Shown: positions 17,383 to 27,477, counted from the stretch's first letter. The stretch: 64,000 nt of DNA from Fertoeibacter niger (GCF_009380135.2 NZ_WHUT02000004.1:1-64000); one strand, 5' to 3'. Notes: generated by a model from the letters alone, not told the origin. Translations and numbers: made by a program.

Positions 17383-18345
17383 ATGACCTTCCGCGCCCGC
17401 CACCTGCTCGGCATCGAACACCTGGCCCCGGACGAGATTCGTGCCGTGCTGGATCTGGCCGACCGCTATGTCGATCTGAACCGCCGCACGGTGAAACAAT
17501 CCGACGTGCTGGCGGGCATGACCCAGATCAACATGTTCTTCGAGAACTCCACCCGCACCCAGGCCAGCTTTGAGCTGGCGGGCAAGCGGCTGGGGGCCGA
17601 TGTGATGAACATGTCGGTGGCGCAATCCTCGGTGAAAAAGGGCGAGACGCTGATTGACACCGCGATGACGCTGAACGCCATGCATCCCGATCTGCTGGTG
17701 GTGCGGCACGGGGCCTCGGGCGCGGTCAACCTGCTGGCGTCAAAGGTGAATTGCGCGGTGCTGAACGCGGGCGACGGGCGGCACGAACACCCCACACAGG
17801 CGCTGCTGGATGCGCTGACCATCCGCCGCGCCAAGGGCCGCATCCAGCGGCTAACCGTGGCGATCTGCGGCGACATCGCGCATAGCCGCGTGGCGCGCTC
17901 GAACCTGATCCTGCTGGGCAAGATGGAAAACCGCATCCGCCTGATCGCGCCCCCCACGCTGATGCCTCCGGGCGTGCAGGATTTCGGCTGCGAGCTTTAT
18001 GACGACATGAAGAAGGGGCTGGAAGGCGCCGATGTGGTGATGATGCTGCGGTTGCAGAAGGAACGGATGGACGGCGGTTTCATCCCCTCGGAACGCGAAT
18101 ATTATCACCGCTTTGGCCTTGATGCCGAAAAGCTGGCCTATGCCAAGGAAGATGCCATCGTGATGCACCCCGGCCCGATGAACCGCGGGGTCGAGATTGA
18201 CGGCACGCTGGCCGATGACATCAACCGTTCCGTGATTCAGGATCAGGTGGAAATGGGCGTGGCGGTGCGCATGGCCTGCATGGACCTGCTGGCGCGCAAC
18301 CTGCGGGCCGAACGCGGGGCGAAACTGGCCGGGGTGATGGTGTGA
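17383..18345 (+). CDS. pyrB: Aspartate carbamoyltransferase catalytic subunit
   Basis: 320 residues. It joins carbamoyl phosphate to aspartate in pyrimidine synthesis. Carbamoyl-phosphate motif FFENSTRTQ has STRT at 56-59, SSVKKGE covers the flexible lysine, and [10 protein letters not shown] includes H136. Start at ATG 17383 with AGGAG six bases upstream. Its stop overlaps the GTG start of rmuC. The same cluster holds a dihydroorotase-like gene without metal ligands, so this ATCase may be of the class that needs such a partner for assembly. Confidence 0.96.
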   Translation: MTFRARHLLGIEHLAPDEIRAVLDLADRYVDLNRRTVKQSDVLAGMTQINMFFENSTRTQASFELAGKRLGADVMNMSVAQSSVKKGETLIDTAMTLNAMHPDLLVVRHGASGAVNLLASKVNCAVLNAGDGRHEHPTQALLDALTIRRAKGRIQRLTVAICGDIAHSRVARSNLILLGKMENRIRLIAPPTLMPPGVQDFGCELYDDMKKGLEGADVVMMLRLQKERMDGGFIPSEREYYHRFGLDAEKLAYAKEDAIVMHPGPMNRGVEIDGTLADDINRSVIQDQVEMGVAVRMACMDLLARNLRAERGAKLAGVMV

Positions 18346-19931
18346 TCGCCGACCTGCAGGAACGGCTGCGCGCGTTTGTCGCGGCACATCCGGCGCTGTT
18401 CGACCAACCCACGCTGATCGTGGCCGGTGTGGCGCTGCTGGTGCTGATCCTGGCGCTGGTGCTGCGCGGGCGGCTGGCCGATGCACGGGCGCAGCGCGAT
18501 GCGGCTTTGGCCCTGGTGGCCACGCGCGACGCGGCCCTGCGCGACGCGGCGGAACAGGCCCGCATGGCAGAGGCGCAGATTGCGCGCCTGGCTGATGCCG
18601 AGGCCGCGCGGACCGAGGAGATTTCCAGCCTGACCCACCGCCTGCGCGCCGTGGAACTGCACGGCGCGGCACAGGCCACGCTGGCCGAACAGCGTCAGAA
18701 ATCTGTCGCAGAACTGACCGATGAGCGCCAGCGCCTTGGCGCTGACCTTCACGCCGAACGGGGCCGCGTGCTGGATCTGGCGCGCCGGGTATCCACCCTG
18801 ACGGCCGACCTTGCCTCGGAACGCCAGCGCAGCGCCGAAAAGATCGAGCTGTTGCAAACCATCCGCAAGGATATGGAAGACCGCTTCAAGCTGCTGGCCG
18901 ACGAATCGATGCGCCAGCATGGCGAGGAATTGTCAAAGCAGAACCGCGAGCGGCTGGAGGCCACGCTGAACCCGTTGAAGGAACATGTGGGCCGGTTCGA
19001 GGTGGAACTGCGCGCCGTGCATGAGGGTGCGGTGAAGGAACGCCAGCAGTTGAAAACCGAGATCGACCAGTTGACCCGCCGGTCCGAGGAAGTGTCGCGC
19101 GAGGCTCTGGCCCTGACCCGGGCGCTGAAGGGCGACAAGCAGCGGCAGGGGGCCTGGGGCGAAATGATCCTGGCCACGCTGCTGGAACGGTCGGGGCTTC
19201 AGCAGGGCGTGGAATATGAATTGCAGGCGCAGCGCATGTCGGATGAGGGCGGGCGCTACCGCCCCGATGTCGTGGTGCGCATGCCGGGCGACAAGCGGCT
19301 GGTGATCGACAGCAAGGTGTCGCTGGTGGATTACGAACTGGCTGTGAATGACGATGCCGAGGATCTGCGGCTGGCCGCGCGCAAGCGCCATGTGGCGGCC
19401 ATCAAGCGGCACATCATGCTGTTGTCTGACAAGGCCTATCAGACAATGGAAGATGGCTCGGTCGATTATGTTGTGATGTTCATCCCGATTGAAGGGGCGC
19501 TGTCCGAAGCCCTGCGTGAAGCCGACGACCTGACCACCTACGCCATGGAAAGGAACGTGATGATCGGCACCCCCACCACGCTGATGATGGCGCTGCGCAC
19601 CGTGTCGCATGTCTGGGCCATTGAGCGGCGCAACCGCAATGCCGAGGAAATTGCCCGGCGCGCGGGGCTGCTGTATGACAAGGTGGCGGGTTTCGTCGAT
19701 GCGATGCAGGCCATGGGCAAGAATCTGGGGCAGGCGCAGAAATCCTATGGCGATGCGATGGACCGGCTGACGCGGGGCAGCGGCAATGTGCTGGGCCAGG
19801 TGGAAAAGCTGAAATCGCTGGGGGCCAAGGCCAGCAAGTCGATTGCCACCGGCTTTGACGGCGACGAGGGCGATGGCGGCTTGCCCGATCTTTTGCCCCT
19901 GACCGATACGGCACGGGGCGACGGATCATGA
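18342..19931 (+). CDS. rmuC: DNA recombination protein RmuC
   Basis: 529 residues. A membrane anchor at about residues 24-42 is followed by a long coiled coil to about residue 250 and then the RmuC domain. The latter contains [15 protein letters not shown] and [20 protein letters not shown], a PD-(D/E)XK-like nuclease core. RmuC limits DNA inversions in E. coli. The GTG start overlaps the pyrB stop, an unusual place for a DNA-maintenance gene. Confidence 0.93.
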   Translation: MIADLQERLRAFVAAHPALFDQPTLIVAGVALLVLILALVLRGRLADARAQRDAALALVATRDAALRDAAEQARMAEAQIARLADAEAARTEEISSLTHRLRAVELHGAAQATLAEQRQKSVAELTDERQRLGADLHAERGRVLDLARRVSTLTADLASERQRSAEKIELLQTIRKDMEDRFKLLADESMRQHGEELSKQNRERLEATLNPLKEHVGRFEVELRAVHEGAVKERQQLKTEIDQLTRRSEEVSREALALTRALKGDKQRQGAWGEMILATLLERSGLQQGVEYELQAQRMSDEGGRYRPDVVVRMPGDKRLVIDSKVSLVDYELAVNDDAEDLRLAARKRHVAAIKRHIMLLSDKAYQTMEDGSVDYVVMFIPIEGALSEALREADDLTTYAMERNVMIGTPTTLMMALRTVSHVWAIERRNRNAEEIARRAGLLYDKVAGFVDAMQAMGKNLGQAQKSYGDAMDRLTRGSGNVLGQVEKLKSLGAKASKSIATGFDGDEGDGGLPDLLPLTDTARGDGS

Positions 19932-19989
19932 CGCGCCCCCTGATGCACCCCGCCGCGCCACCGGGCGCCCTCACGCGATGGAGCAACCC

Positions 19990-20580
19990 ATGACCGATGC
20001 GCTGCATGTGCCGCGCGGCGAACGCGGTATCCTTCGCGTCTTTGTCGCCGATCTGACATTGGCCGAAATGGCCCATATGCGCGACCCCGGCCCCACGCCC
20101 GGCGCGGCCTTCTCGGGCGACGATGCGCCGCAGGACAGCCACGATCCGATGGCAGCCCTGCTGGGGCTTGACCATCTGGACCCGGATTTTGTCGAACTGT
20201 TCCACAGTGATGACATCGCAGCCATCGGCCTTGCCGCCTATCTGGCCGAGGGCAATGGCGTGGCCGCGGATCAGATCGCCGCCGATCAGGCCCGGCTGGA
20301 TGCGGTGCAGGGCCCCCTGCTGATCGTGTTTTCCGCTGCCTTCGCAGGCCAGCCCGCCACCCTGCGCCCCGACCCAAGGCTGACCCTGATCGGCGCTTAC
20401 GCGCAGGAAACCCCGCCCGTGCGGTTCGAACCCCTGCCCGATGCCTCGGCCCGCGGCGTGACGGATCGGCCAGCGCCCCGCCCGCCCATGTCAGATGCCC
20501 GCGCGGGCGGCATGGTGGCCACGGCGGCGCTGCTGGTGATGTTCGCCCTTGTCGCCCTTGTTGTGTGGATCGCAGGTTGA
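19990..20580 (+). CDS. Hypothetical protein with a C-terminal membrane helix
   Basis: 196 residues, no recognised family. The N-terminal 165 residues are soluble and acidic (HMRDPGPTPGAAFSGDDAP, DFVELFHSDDIAAIGLAAYL). A single hydrophobic helix (VATAALLVMFALVALVVW) ends the protein, suggesting a tail anchor. I placed the start at ATG 19990, six bases after GGAG; ATG 19978 is an alternative. It sits between rmuC and the pyrC-like gene, which suggests a conserved role near pyrimidine genes, but the function is unknown. Confidence 0.72.
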   Translation: MTDALHVPRGERGILRVFVADLTLAEMAHMRDPGPTPGAAFSGDDAPQDSHDPMAALLGLDHLDPDFVELFHSDDIAAIGLAAYLAEGNGVAADQIAADQARLDAVQGPLLIVFSAAFAGQPATLRPDPRLTLIGAYAQETPPVRFEPLPDASARGVTDRPAPRPPMSDARAGGMVATAALLVMFALVALVVWIAG

Positions 20581-20625
20581 TGCCCACGCCCCTTTGCCGC
20601 CACCCTTTTTGCGGGACCGCCTGAC

Positions 20626-21903
20626 ATGATCACCTTCCTTGCCAATGCCCGCATCATCGACCCCGAAAGCCTGACAGAACGTGAGGGCAACGTGATCCTT
20701 GATGGCCGGCTGATCGCCGCCATCGGCTCGGCGCAGGCGCCGAAACATGCGCGGGTGATCGATTGTGGCGGCATGGCGCTGGCCCCCGGCATCGTCGATC
20801 TGGGCGTGAAAGTGGGCGAACCGGGCGACCGGCACAAGGAATCGTTCCGCTCGGCCGGGTTGGCGGCGGCGGCAGGGGGCGTGACCACCATCATCGCGCG
20901 GCCCGACACCAACCCCGCCATCGACACGCCCGAGGTGCTGGAATTCGTGACCCGCCGGGCCGAGGCCGCATCGCCGGTGCGCATCCTGCACATGGCCGCG
21001 CTGACCAAGGGCCGGGCGGGCCGCGAAATGACCGAGATCGGCTTTCTGCTGGATGCCGGGGCCGTGGCCTTTACCGATGCCGATCACGTGACCACCGACA
21101 CCAAGGTTCTGTCGCGCGCGCTGACCTATGCCCGCAGCCTTGGCGCGCTGGTGATCGGGCATCCGCAAGACCCCGGCCTGTCGGCAGGGGCCGCCGTGAC
21201 CAACGGCAAATTCGCCAGCCTGCGGGGCTTGCCCGGCGTGCATCCGATGGCCGAACGCATGGGGTTTGACCGCGACATGGCCTTGGTGGAAATGACCGGC
21301 GCGCGGTATCACGCCGACCAGATCACCACCGCCCGCGCCCTGCCCGCGCTGGAACGTGCCAAGGCCAACGGGCTGGACGTGACGGCGGGCATCAGCATCC
21401 ACCACCTGACGCTGAACGAGCTGGACGTGGGCGATTACCGCACATTCTTCAAACTTACCCCGCCGCTGCGGGCGGAAGAGGACCGGCTGGCGATGGTTGA
21501 TGCCGTGGCATCGGGCCTGATCGACATCATCTGTTCCATGCACACCCCGCAGGACGAGGAATCCAAACGCCTGCCGTTCGAAGAGGCGGCATCGGGCGCG
21601 GTGGCGCTGGAGACGTTCCTGCCCGCCGCGATGCGGCTTTATCATGCGGGGCATCTGACGCTGCCACAGTTGTTCCGCGCCATGGCGCTGAACCCGGCAC
21701 GGCGGCTGGGCCTGCCGCAGGGCCGCATGGCCGAGGGTGCCCCCGCCGATCTGGTGCTGTTCGACCCCGACGCGCCGTTTCTGCTGGACCGCGCGACCCT
21801 GCGGTCAAAATCCCGCAACACCCCGTTTGACGGGCAGCGGATGGAAGGTAAGGTTCTGGCCACCTTTGTCGGTGGCGCACAGGTTTTCGGCGAAAGGGAC
21901 TGA
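20626..21903 (+). CDS. Dihydroorotase-like protein, probably non-catalytic (PyrX type)
   Basis: 425 residues of the class I dihydroorotase/amidohydrolase fold ([68 protein letters not shown]). The HxH zinc motif is replaced by G60-V61-K62. The TDHAPH motif near residues 304-309 reads SMHTPQ, so the catalytic Asp is M305 and the following His is Q309. It is therefore unlikely to hydrolyse dihydroorotate. In Pseudomonas a similar inactive PyrC' is a structural partner of PyrB, and that is the likely job here. An active PyrC should be encoded elsewhere. Confidence 0.9.
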   Translation: MITFLANARIIDPESLTEREGNVILDGRLIAAIGSAQAPKHARVIDCGGMALAPGIVDLGVKVGEPGDRHKESFRSAGLAAAAGGVTTIIARPDTNPAIDTPEVLEFVTRRAEAASPVRILHMAALTKGRAGREMTEIGFLLDAGAVAFTDADHVTTDTKVLSRALTYARSLGALVIGHPQDPGLSAGAAVTNGKFASLRGLPGVHPMAERMGFDRDMALVEMTGARYHADQITTARALPALERAKANGLDVTAGISIHHLTLNELDVGDYRTFFKLTPPLRAEEDRLAMVDAVASGLIDIICSMHTPQDEESKRLPFEEAASGAVALETFLPAAMRLYHAGHLTLPQLFRAMALNPARRLGLPQGRMAEGAPADLVLFDPDAPFLLDRATLRSKSRNTPFDGQRMEGKVLATFVGGAQVFGERD

Positions 21904-21905
21904 CG

Positions 21906-22511
21906 ATGCCCGAGATCACAAGCACGATGCAGATTCTGATCCTGACCGGGCTGCTGGCCTACCTGCTGGGGTCGGTGCCCTTTGGCGTGGTCATCACCCG
22001 CGCGCTGGGGCTGGGCGACCTGCGCAGCATCGGATCGGGCAATATCGGGGCCACCAACGTGCTGCGCACCGGCAACAAGGGCGCTGCGGCGGCCACACTG
22101 CTGCTGGATGCCGCCAAGGGCGGGGTGGCCGTGCTGCTGGCCCGCTGGCTGGTGGGTGAGGATGCGGCCCAACTGGCGGGACTGGCGGCGTTTCTGGGCC
22201 ATCTGTTCCCGGTCTGGCTGGGGTTCAGGGGCGGCAAGGGGGTGGCCACGTTCCTGGGCATCCTGCTGGCGCTGGATTTCCCGGTGGGTCTGGCCTGTTG
22301 CGCCACATGGCTGGCCGTGGCCTTCCTGTCGCGGCTGTCGTCGCTGGCGGCACTGGCGGCGGCCTCGACCTCGACCCTGTGGATGATCGGGTTCGGCGAC
22401 ATGCGGATGATCGTGCTGGGCGCGGCGCTGACGCTGCTGATATTCGTGCGCCACGCTGCCAACATCGCCCGCCTGCGCGCGGGCACCGAGCCGAAGATCG
22501 GCAAGAAGTGA
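21906..22511 (+). CDS. plsY: Acyl-phosphate:glycerol-3-phosphate acyltransferase PlsY
   Basis: 201 residues with about five membrane segments. The three PlsY motifs are present: [23 protein letters not shown], and [13 protein letters not shown]. It makes lysophosphatidic acid from acyl phosphate in the inner membrane, the first step of phospholipid synthesis. It starts 2 bases after the pyrC-like stop, and its own stop overlaps the next small gene. Confidence 0.95.
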   Translation: MPEITSTMQILILTGLLAYLLGSVPFGVVITRALGLGDLRSIGSGNIGATNVLRTGNKGAAAATLLLDAAKGGVAVLLARWLVGEDAAQLAGLAAFLGHLFPVWLGFRGGKGVATFLGILLALDFPVGLACCATWLAVAFLSRLSSLAALAAASTSTLWMIGFGDMRMIVLGAALTLLIFVRHAANIARLRAGTEPKIGKK

Positions 22512-22759
22512 CCTTCCGCGCGGCGCTGGATGCCATTCCTGCGGGCTATTCCGAGGGGGTGTTTCAGGGCCGCCGCTACCGCATCGAAAAGACGCTGCTG
22601 GCGGGCGGGCGCAGCGTGAAGCTGGTGGCATGGGAACTGGGCGGGGCCGATTACATCAGCCTGAACGTCTACGCTCTGGCCGCTGGGGATGCGCTTAGGC
22701 CCTGCGAGATGCCGGAGGACAAGGTTCGGGATTTTGTGTCAGGCGTGGCGATCGGATAG
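22508..22759 (+). CDS. Small conserved hypothetical protein
   Basis: 83 residues from a GTG that overlaps the plsY stop (GTGA). The sequence ([55 protein letters not shown]) looks like a compact folded domain with high coding quality. I recall similar small proteins after plsY or elsewhere in Rhodobacterales but know no function. It ends just before a strong hairpin at 22761. Confidence 0.75.
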   Translation: MTFRAALDAIPAGYSEGVFQGRRYRIEKTLLAGGRSVKLVAWELGGADYISLNVYALAAGDALRPCEMPEDKVRDFVSGVAIG

Positions 22760-22760
22760 A

Positions 22761-22782
22761 AACCGGGCACGGCTGCCCGGTT
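22761..22782. terminator. Hairpin between the convergent plsY operon and gshA
   Basis: AACCGGGCA-CGGC-TGCCCGGTT is a perfect 9-bp stem with a 4-base loop, filling the 28-base gap between convergent genes. It has no long T-run; it probably serves as a two-way terminator. Confidence 0.55.
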
Positions 22783-22787
22783 GCCCA

Positions 22788-24152
22788 TCAATAACTCATC
22801 TCGGCATAGACCCGCGTCAGATCGCCGCCCCACTCACCCTCATACCGGGCCACCAGATCATCGGCCAAGGTCCGCCCCGAGGCCACGCTTTCGGCCAGCA
22901 CGTCCAGATAGCCGCTTTCATCCGCCATCCCGGCCCCGGGCCGGGCGCGCGCCTTCAGGCCGGCCTGTGACAGCGCCAGCACCTCGCGCGCCAGATCCAG
23001 CATCTTGACCCCGCCCGCCTCGGCCCTGAGGCCAGAAACCGAGGCTGCCACACGCAACCCCTCGCGCGTTTCCGCATCCCAGCCCTTTGCCAGATCCCAA
23101 GCGGCATCCAGCGCGTTCTGGTCATACATCAGCCCCACCCAGAAGGCGGGCAGCGCGTTCAGGCGGCTGACCGGGCCGGCATCCGCGCCGCGCATCTCGA
23201 TGTATTTCTTCACCCGCGCTTCGGGGAATACCGTGGTCATGTGGTCGGCCCAGTCGGAAAGCGTGGGCTTTTCGCCGGCCAATGCGGGCAGTTCACCCTT
23301 CAGGAAATCGCGGAAGCTTTGCCCCAAAGCGTTGATGTAATGCCCGTCGCGGTAGACGAAATACATCGGCACATCCAGCACATAGTCAACGTAGCGCTGA
23401 AAGCCGAAACCATCCTCGAACACGAAGGGCAGCATGCCGGTGCGCACATCATCCAGCCCCCGCCAGATGCGGCTGCGCCACGACTGATGCCCGTTCAGCC
23501 GCCCCTCAAAGAACGGCGACGAGGCGAACAGCGCCGTGGCCACGGGTTGCAACGCAATCGCTACGCGCATCTTCTGCACCATGTCGGCCTCGGACGCGAA
23601 GTCGAGGTTCACCTGCACCGTGCAGGTGCGATACATCATCTGCGTGCCATGGGTGCCGACACGGCCCATGTAATCGGTCATCAGCCGGTAACGGCCCTTG
23701 GGCATCACCGGCATCTGGTCATGCGTCCATTCGGGTGCCGCCCCCAGCCCCATGAACCGCGCGCCGATCCGGTCGGCCACCACCTTGACCTCGGCCAGAT
23801 GGGTGGCCAGTTCCGCCGCGGTCTGGTGCATGTCATCCATCATGCCACCCGAAAGCTCAAACTGCCCGCCCGGCTCCAGCGACACATTGGCACCGTCGCG
23901 TGTCAGGCCGATGATCTTGCCCTGCTCCTCCACCGGGGCCCAGCCGAAACCGTCACGCAGCCCTTCCAGCATGGCACGGATGCTGGCGGGGCCTTCATAC
24001 GGCAGCGGCAGCAGGGTGTCGGGGGTGTAGCCGAACTTTTCATGCTCGGTCCCGATGCGCCACTGGTCCCTGGGCTTGCTGCCCGAGGCCATATAGGCCG
24101 CCAGTTGGTCAAAGCTTTCGATCAGCCCGCCGCCGGATTGTGGAATGGACAT
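22788..24152 (-). CDS. gshA: Glutamate-cysteine ligase, plant/alphaproteobacterial type
   Basis: 454 residues. It makes gamma-glutamylcysteine, the first step of glutathione synthesis. The N-terminus WRIGTEHEKFGYTP (31-44, with E36 and E38) and GQFELSGGMMDDMHQT are typical of the type shared by plants and alphaproteobacteria, distinct from the E. coli enzyme. Convergent with the plsY operon, and downstream (by 54 bases) of a small membrane protein gene, so it may be the last gene of the rsmE-GNAT-orf run. Confidence 0.95.
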   Translation of the reverse strand: MSIPQSGGGLIESFDQLAAYMASGSKPRDQWRIGTEHEKFGYTPDTLLPLPYEGPASIRAMLEGLRDGFGWAPVEEQGKIIGLTRDGANVSLEPGGQFELSGGMMDDMHQTAAELATHLAEVKVVADRIGARFMGLGAAPEWTHDQMPVMPKGRYRLMTDYMGRVGTHGTQMMYRTCTVQVNLDFASEADMVQKMRVAIALQPVATALFASSPFFEGRLNGHQSWRSRIWRGLDDVRTGMLPFVFEDGFGFQRYVDYVLDVPMYFVYRDGHYINALGQSFRDFLKGELPALAGEKPTLSDWADHMTTVFPEARVKKYIEMRGADAGPVSRLNALPAFWVGLMYDQNALDAAWDLAKGWDAETREGLRVAASVSGLRAEAGGVKMLDLAREVLALSQAGLKARARPGAGMADESGYLDVLAESVASGRTLADDLVARYEGEWGGDLTRVYAEMSY

Positions 24153-24206
24153 GCGTGCTCCGATCGAGGGCTGTTTACGGCTGCAAGACCTGTCCCGAAG
24201 TGCGGG

Positions 24207-24755
24207 TCAAGTCAAGGCCACCTTCGCAGCGCGGTGCCAGATCACCGGGCCGACGACCGAGCCTTGCGCTGGCAATCCTGCAATGCCGGGTGCGGCGGGC
24301 GACAGTGCCGCCACCAGCGCCTGCGTATCCATGCCGGGCAGCGTGGCAAAGGCATCGAACAGCCGTTCCGCCCCCGCCGCCGCCACGGGGATCAGCAGCA
24401 CCTGGCCATCCTGCTGTTTCAGCCGCCACATCCGCTGGCCGTGCAAGGTCAACAGGCGCAGTTCGGCCAGGTCGGGCAAGGCCACGAACCCGCCAAAGCT
24501 GGGCCCCATGTAGCCGATCTGGCCTTCGTCCACCTCTACCAGCCCCGGCGCTGTCGTGGACTGGGCAAAACGCATGCGGCGCAGGGCCAGCAGGCCATAA
24601 AAGGCCGCCAGTGCCGCCAGCGCCAGCCCCAGCGGAATCAGCAGCAGACCGCCCTGGCTGGCCAGCCAAAGACCCAGCACGGCCACCACCGCAGCCGCGA
24701 TCACCTCGCGCCAGCGGTGAAGGGTGGCCAGGGCCTCGGGGCGCAGCACGGTCAT
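24207..24755 (-). CDS. Hypothetical two-helix membrane protein
   Basis: 182 residues. Two adjacent hydrophobic helices at about 18-60 (VIAAAVVAVLGLWLASQ, LIPLGLALAALAAFYGL) are followed by a soluble domain of about 120 residues (VDEGQIGYMGPSFGGFVALP, MWRLKQQDGQVLLIPVAA). The arrangement resembles bacterial PH-like membrane proteins, but I cannot assign a family. Its ATG overlaps the stop of the GNAT gene (ATGA), so the two are coupled. Confidence 0.75.
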   Translation of the reverse strand: MTVLRPEALATLHRWREVIAAAVVAVLGLWLASQGGLLLIPLGLALAALAAFYGLLALRRMRFAQSTTAPGLVEVDEGQIGYMGPSFGGFVALPDLAELRLLTLHGQRMWRLKQQDGQVLLIPVAAAGAERLFDAFATLPGMDTQALVAALSPAAPGIAGLPAQGSVVGPVIWHRAAKVALT

Positions 24756-25597
24756 GCGGTGATCCTTTGCGGGGCGTGAAACTGCACGATGGCCATGCTG
24801 CCCTGCCGCTGAAAGCCGATGGCGCGATAGGCCGCCGCCGCAGCGTCATTGGCGGCAAACAGCACGGCGCGCTGCGCGCCCTGCGCGCGCGCCCAGGCCA
24901 GATGGCCCCCGACCACACGCCGCGCCAGCCCCTGCCCGCGCACCGCAGGCGGGGTATAGACGCCCCCCACCTGCACCACGTCCGGCAGACGGGCGTTGAA
25001 GCCGGACATGGCCAACGCAACGCCGCCCCGCATCAGGATGCAGTGGCTGCGCTTTTCGATCCAGCCATCCACGTCTTTTGCCGCCTGCGACGCGGCTTCG
25101 TCGGCGGGCAACGCGAAAAGCTCGGTCAGATAGGCCGCGCGCCACGGCAGCACGACAGCCCTGTGCGCCACAGTCAACGGTTCGACGGTGCTTCCGTCAG
25201 GTTCGGGCAGGATCAAATCTGCCAGATCCAGCTGATAGCCCGGTTCTTCGTCATCGTGGCGGGCGGGCACAGCTTCCAGCCCCAGCGCCCTGCGCAGCAA
25301 GGGCACCTGTGCGCCGCGCCCGACAATCATGGTCACGTCATGGCCCGCCAGCGCGGCACGGACACCGGCCCAATCGCTTTGCGGCCATTGCGGCAGCAGG
25401 CCGCCCGCCCGTGTCAACCCCAGCATGCCCACGACCGTTCCGCCCTTTTCGGCAAGCCAGACGCGCATGCCATGCAAGCCGTTGGCAGAAAGCCCTTCCG
25501 CCGCCAGATTGGCCAGAGGGAACATCGAACCTGCCACGTCGGCATGCAACAAGGCCAGCAGCGCCGGAAGATCGTCAGGCGTGGCAGCGCGCATCAT
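24752..25597 (-). CDS. GNAT family N-acetyltransferase
   Basis: 281 residues. The C-terminal half holds the acetyl-CoA-binding motif PPAVRGQGLARRVVGGHL and the following helix and strand (FAANDAAAAAYRAIGFQRQG). The N-terminal half (LALLHADVAGSMFPLANL) resembles a degenerate second GNAT unit. The start is one of two adjacent ATGs (25597 or 25594) overlapping the rsmE stop. Substrate unknown. Confidence 0.85.
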   Translation of the reverse strand: MMRAATPDDLPALLALLHADVAGSMFPLANLAAEGLSANGLHGMRVWLAEKGGTVVGMLGLTRAGGLLPQWPQSDWAGVRAALAGHDVTMIVGRGAQVPLLRRALGLEAVPARHDDEEPGYQLDLADLILPEPDGSTVEPLTVAHRAVVLPWRAAYLTELFALPADEAASQAAKDVDGWIEKRSHCILMRGGVALAMSGFNARLPDVVQVGGVYTPPAVRGQGLARRVVGGHLAWARAQGAQRAVLFAANDAAAAAYRAIGFQRQGSMAIVQFHAPQRITA

Positions 25598-26412
25598 ATC
25601 CAGTCCCCCAGGGTCATCTGCCACAGGGTCAGCGCCGCCACCGCCGCCGTATCAGCGCGCAGGATGCGCGGACCAAGACGCACCGGCACGATCTGCGGCA
25701 TCGCGCGCAGACGCGCCTGTTCGGGCGCTGAAAACCCGCCCTCGGGGCCGATCAGCACGGCCCAGGGGCCGCGGGGTTCCCCGAATCCGCTTGTCAACCC
25801 TGACGGGTCGCCACGCTGCCCCCCCGCGATGTCGCCCGTCAGTGCGGAAGAGCCACCTGCCCCAGCGATGTCGCCCGTCTGGGCAAAAGGGCGGCCTGCC
25901 AGCGCCTCATCCGCCCACATCAGCCGCCGTTCGGCGGGCCAGGTGGCCAGAACGCGGTCGAGGGGGGCCAGATCCGCCACTTCGGGCACTGCGGTGGCGC
26001 CGCATTGTTCGGCTGCCTCCATCGCATGCGCCTGCAGCCGGTCCTGCCTGATTCGGTCAGCGTTGGTGTGCTGGGTCTGCACCGGCATGATGCGGGCCAC
26101 GCCCATTTCGGTGGCCTTTTCCACGATGAAATCGGTGCGCGCCTTCTTGATCGGCGCGAACAGCAGCCACAGGTCGGGCGGCGGGCACAGGGGCGCCGTT
26201 TGCGTCTCGCAAACCAGCATGCCGCCGCGCTTGCCCGCCTCGGCCACCACCGCGCGCCATTCGCCGTCCCGCCCGTTGAACAGCAGCACCGCAGCCCCCG
26301 GCCCCAGCCGCATCACGCCAAACAGGTAATGCGCCTGATCCTGCGTCAGCGGAACAGGTTGCCCCGCAGCCAGCGGGTGATCTACAAACAGCCGTATCTT
26401 CGCATCTGCCAT
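25594..26412 (-). CDS. rsmE: 16S rRNA (uracil-1498-N3)-methyltransferase RsmE
   Basis: 272 residues. SPOUT methyltransferase with LFAPIKKARTDFIVEKATE (84-102), VLIGPEGGFSAPEQ (219-232) and LGPRILRADTAAVAAL, the trefoil-knot SAM site. It methylates U1498 of 16S rRNA. An Ala/Gly/Asp-rich insert of about 35 residues (178-213) lies just before the GPEGGF motif and contains TGDIAG twice, encoded by two copies of GCGATGTCGCCCGTC. The gene is divergent from ubiA, only 11 bases away. Confidence 0.94.
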   Translation of the reverse strand: MADAKIRLFVDHPLAAGQPVPLTQDQAHYLFGVMRLGPGAAVLLFNGRDGEWRAVVAEAGKRGGMLVCETQTAPLCPPPDLWLLFAPIKKARTDFIVEKATEMGVARIMPVQTQHTNADRIRQDRLQAHAMEAAEQCGATAVPEVADLAPLDRVLATWPAERRLMWADEALAGRPFAQTGDIAGAGGSSALTGDIAGGQRGDPSGLTSGFGEPRGPWAVLIGPEGGFSAPEQARLRAMPQIVPVRLGPRILRADTAAVAALTLWQMTLGDWI

Positions 26413-26423
26413 GAGGGCAATCT

Positions 26424-27416
26424 ATGACCCCGCCGCCCCGAATGCCAGACCCACGGACCGCAGACCCCCACCCGCAGGGTTCCGTCGCCGATGCCGCCCC
26501 CGGCAACTGGGTGGACCGCTTTGCGCCACGCGCCACGCGCGGCTATCTGCGCCTGTCGCGCGCTGACCGGCCCATCGGCACATGGCTGCTGCTGATCCCC
26601 TGTTTCTGGGGCGTGGCGCTGGCCGCCATTGCCGATCCGAACGGGTTCAAACGCTGGGATCTGTGGATCGCCGTCTCTTGTGCCATCGGCGCTTTCCTGA
26701 TGCGCGGCGCGGGTTGCACCTGGAACGACATCACCGACCGCGATTTTGACGCCGCCGTGGCCCGCACCCGCAGCCGCCCGATCCCTTCAGGGCAGGTGAC
26801 ACCCCGGCAGGCGGCGGTGTGGATGGTGGCGCAGGCGCTTGTCGCAGCCCTGATCCTGTTCAGCTACAATACCGCCACCATCGCTCTGGGCCTTGCCTCG
26901 CTGCTGCTGGTGGCGATCTATCCCTTTGCCAAACGGTTCACCTGGTGGCCGCAGGTGTTTCTGGGCCTTGCCTTCAACTGGGGTGCGCTGCTGGCCTGGA
27001 CGGCGCATGCGGGCCGCCTGTCTGCGGCCCCGGTGGCGCTGTATCTGGCCGGCATTGCATGGACGCTGTTCTATGACACGATCTATGCCCATCAGGACAA
27101 GGAAGATGACGCGCTGATCGGCGTCAAATCCACCGCGCGGCTGTTTGGCAACCATACCCGCCTCTGGCTGCGCGGCTTTCTGGTGCTGGCGGTGGTGCTG
27201 ATGACGCTGGCCGTGCTGCTGGCGGTGCTGCCCGGCGGGCGGGTGCTGCCGCTGGTTCTGGCGCTGGCTGGCGTCTGGGGCTTTGGCTGGCACATGGCCT
27301 GGCAACTGACCCGGCTGGATACCGAAGACCCCGCGCGTTGCATGCATCTGTTCCGGTCGAACCGCGACGCGGGGCTGATCCCTGCGCTGTTTCTTGCCGC
27401 TGCGGCGGCGGTCTGA
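26424..27416 (+). CDS. ubiA: 4-hydroxybenzoate polyprenyltransferase UbiA
   Basis: 330 residues. It attaches the polyprenyl chain to 4-hydroxybenzoate in ubiquinone synthesis, in the inner membrane. The first aspartate motif is NDITDRDFDAAVARTRSRP at 101-119, and the second is YDTIYAHQDKEDD at 217-229. About eight membrane helices follow a soluble 40-residue N-terminus. The start may be ATG 26424 or 26442. Divergent from rsmE. Confidence 0.95.
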   Translation: MTPPPRMPDPRTADPHPQGSVADAAPGNWVDRFAPRATRGYLRLSRADRPIGTWLLLIPCFWGVALAAIADPNGFKRWDLWIAVSCAIGAFLMRGAGCTWNDITDRDFDAAVARTRSRPIPSGQVTPRQAAVWMVAQALVAALILFSYNTATIALGLASLLLVAIYPFAKRFTWWPQVFLGLAFNWGALLAWTAHAGRLSAAPVALYLAGIAWTLFYDTIYAHQDKEDDALIGVKSTARLFGNHTRLWLRGFLVLAVVLMTLAVLLAVLPGGRVLPLVLALAGVWGFGWHMAWQLTRLDTEDPARCMHLFRSNRDAGLIPALFLAAAAAV

Positions 27417-27477
27417 TTGAACCTGCCCCCCGAACCGCCTAAGCAACAGGCTTTGCGACCCAAGGAAAGCCCGACCC

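Noticed and set aside
24140-26329. A 729-codon plus-strand frame over the GNAT and rsmE genes
   Set aside because: Crosses three well-supported minus-strand genes and has shadow-like composition.
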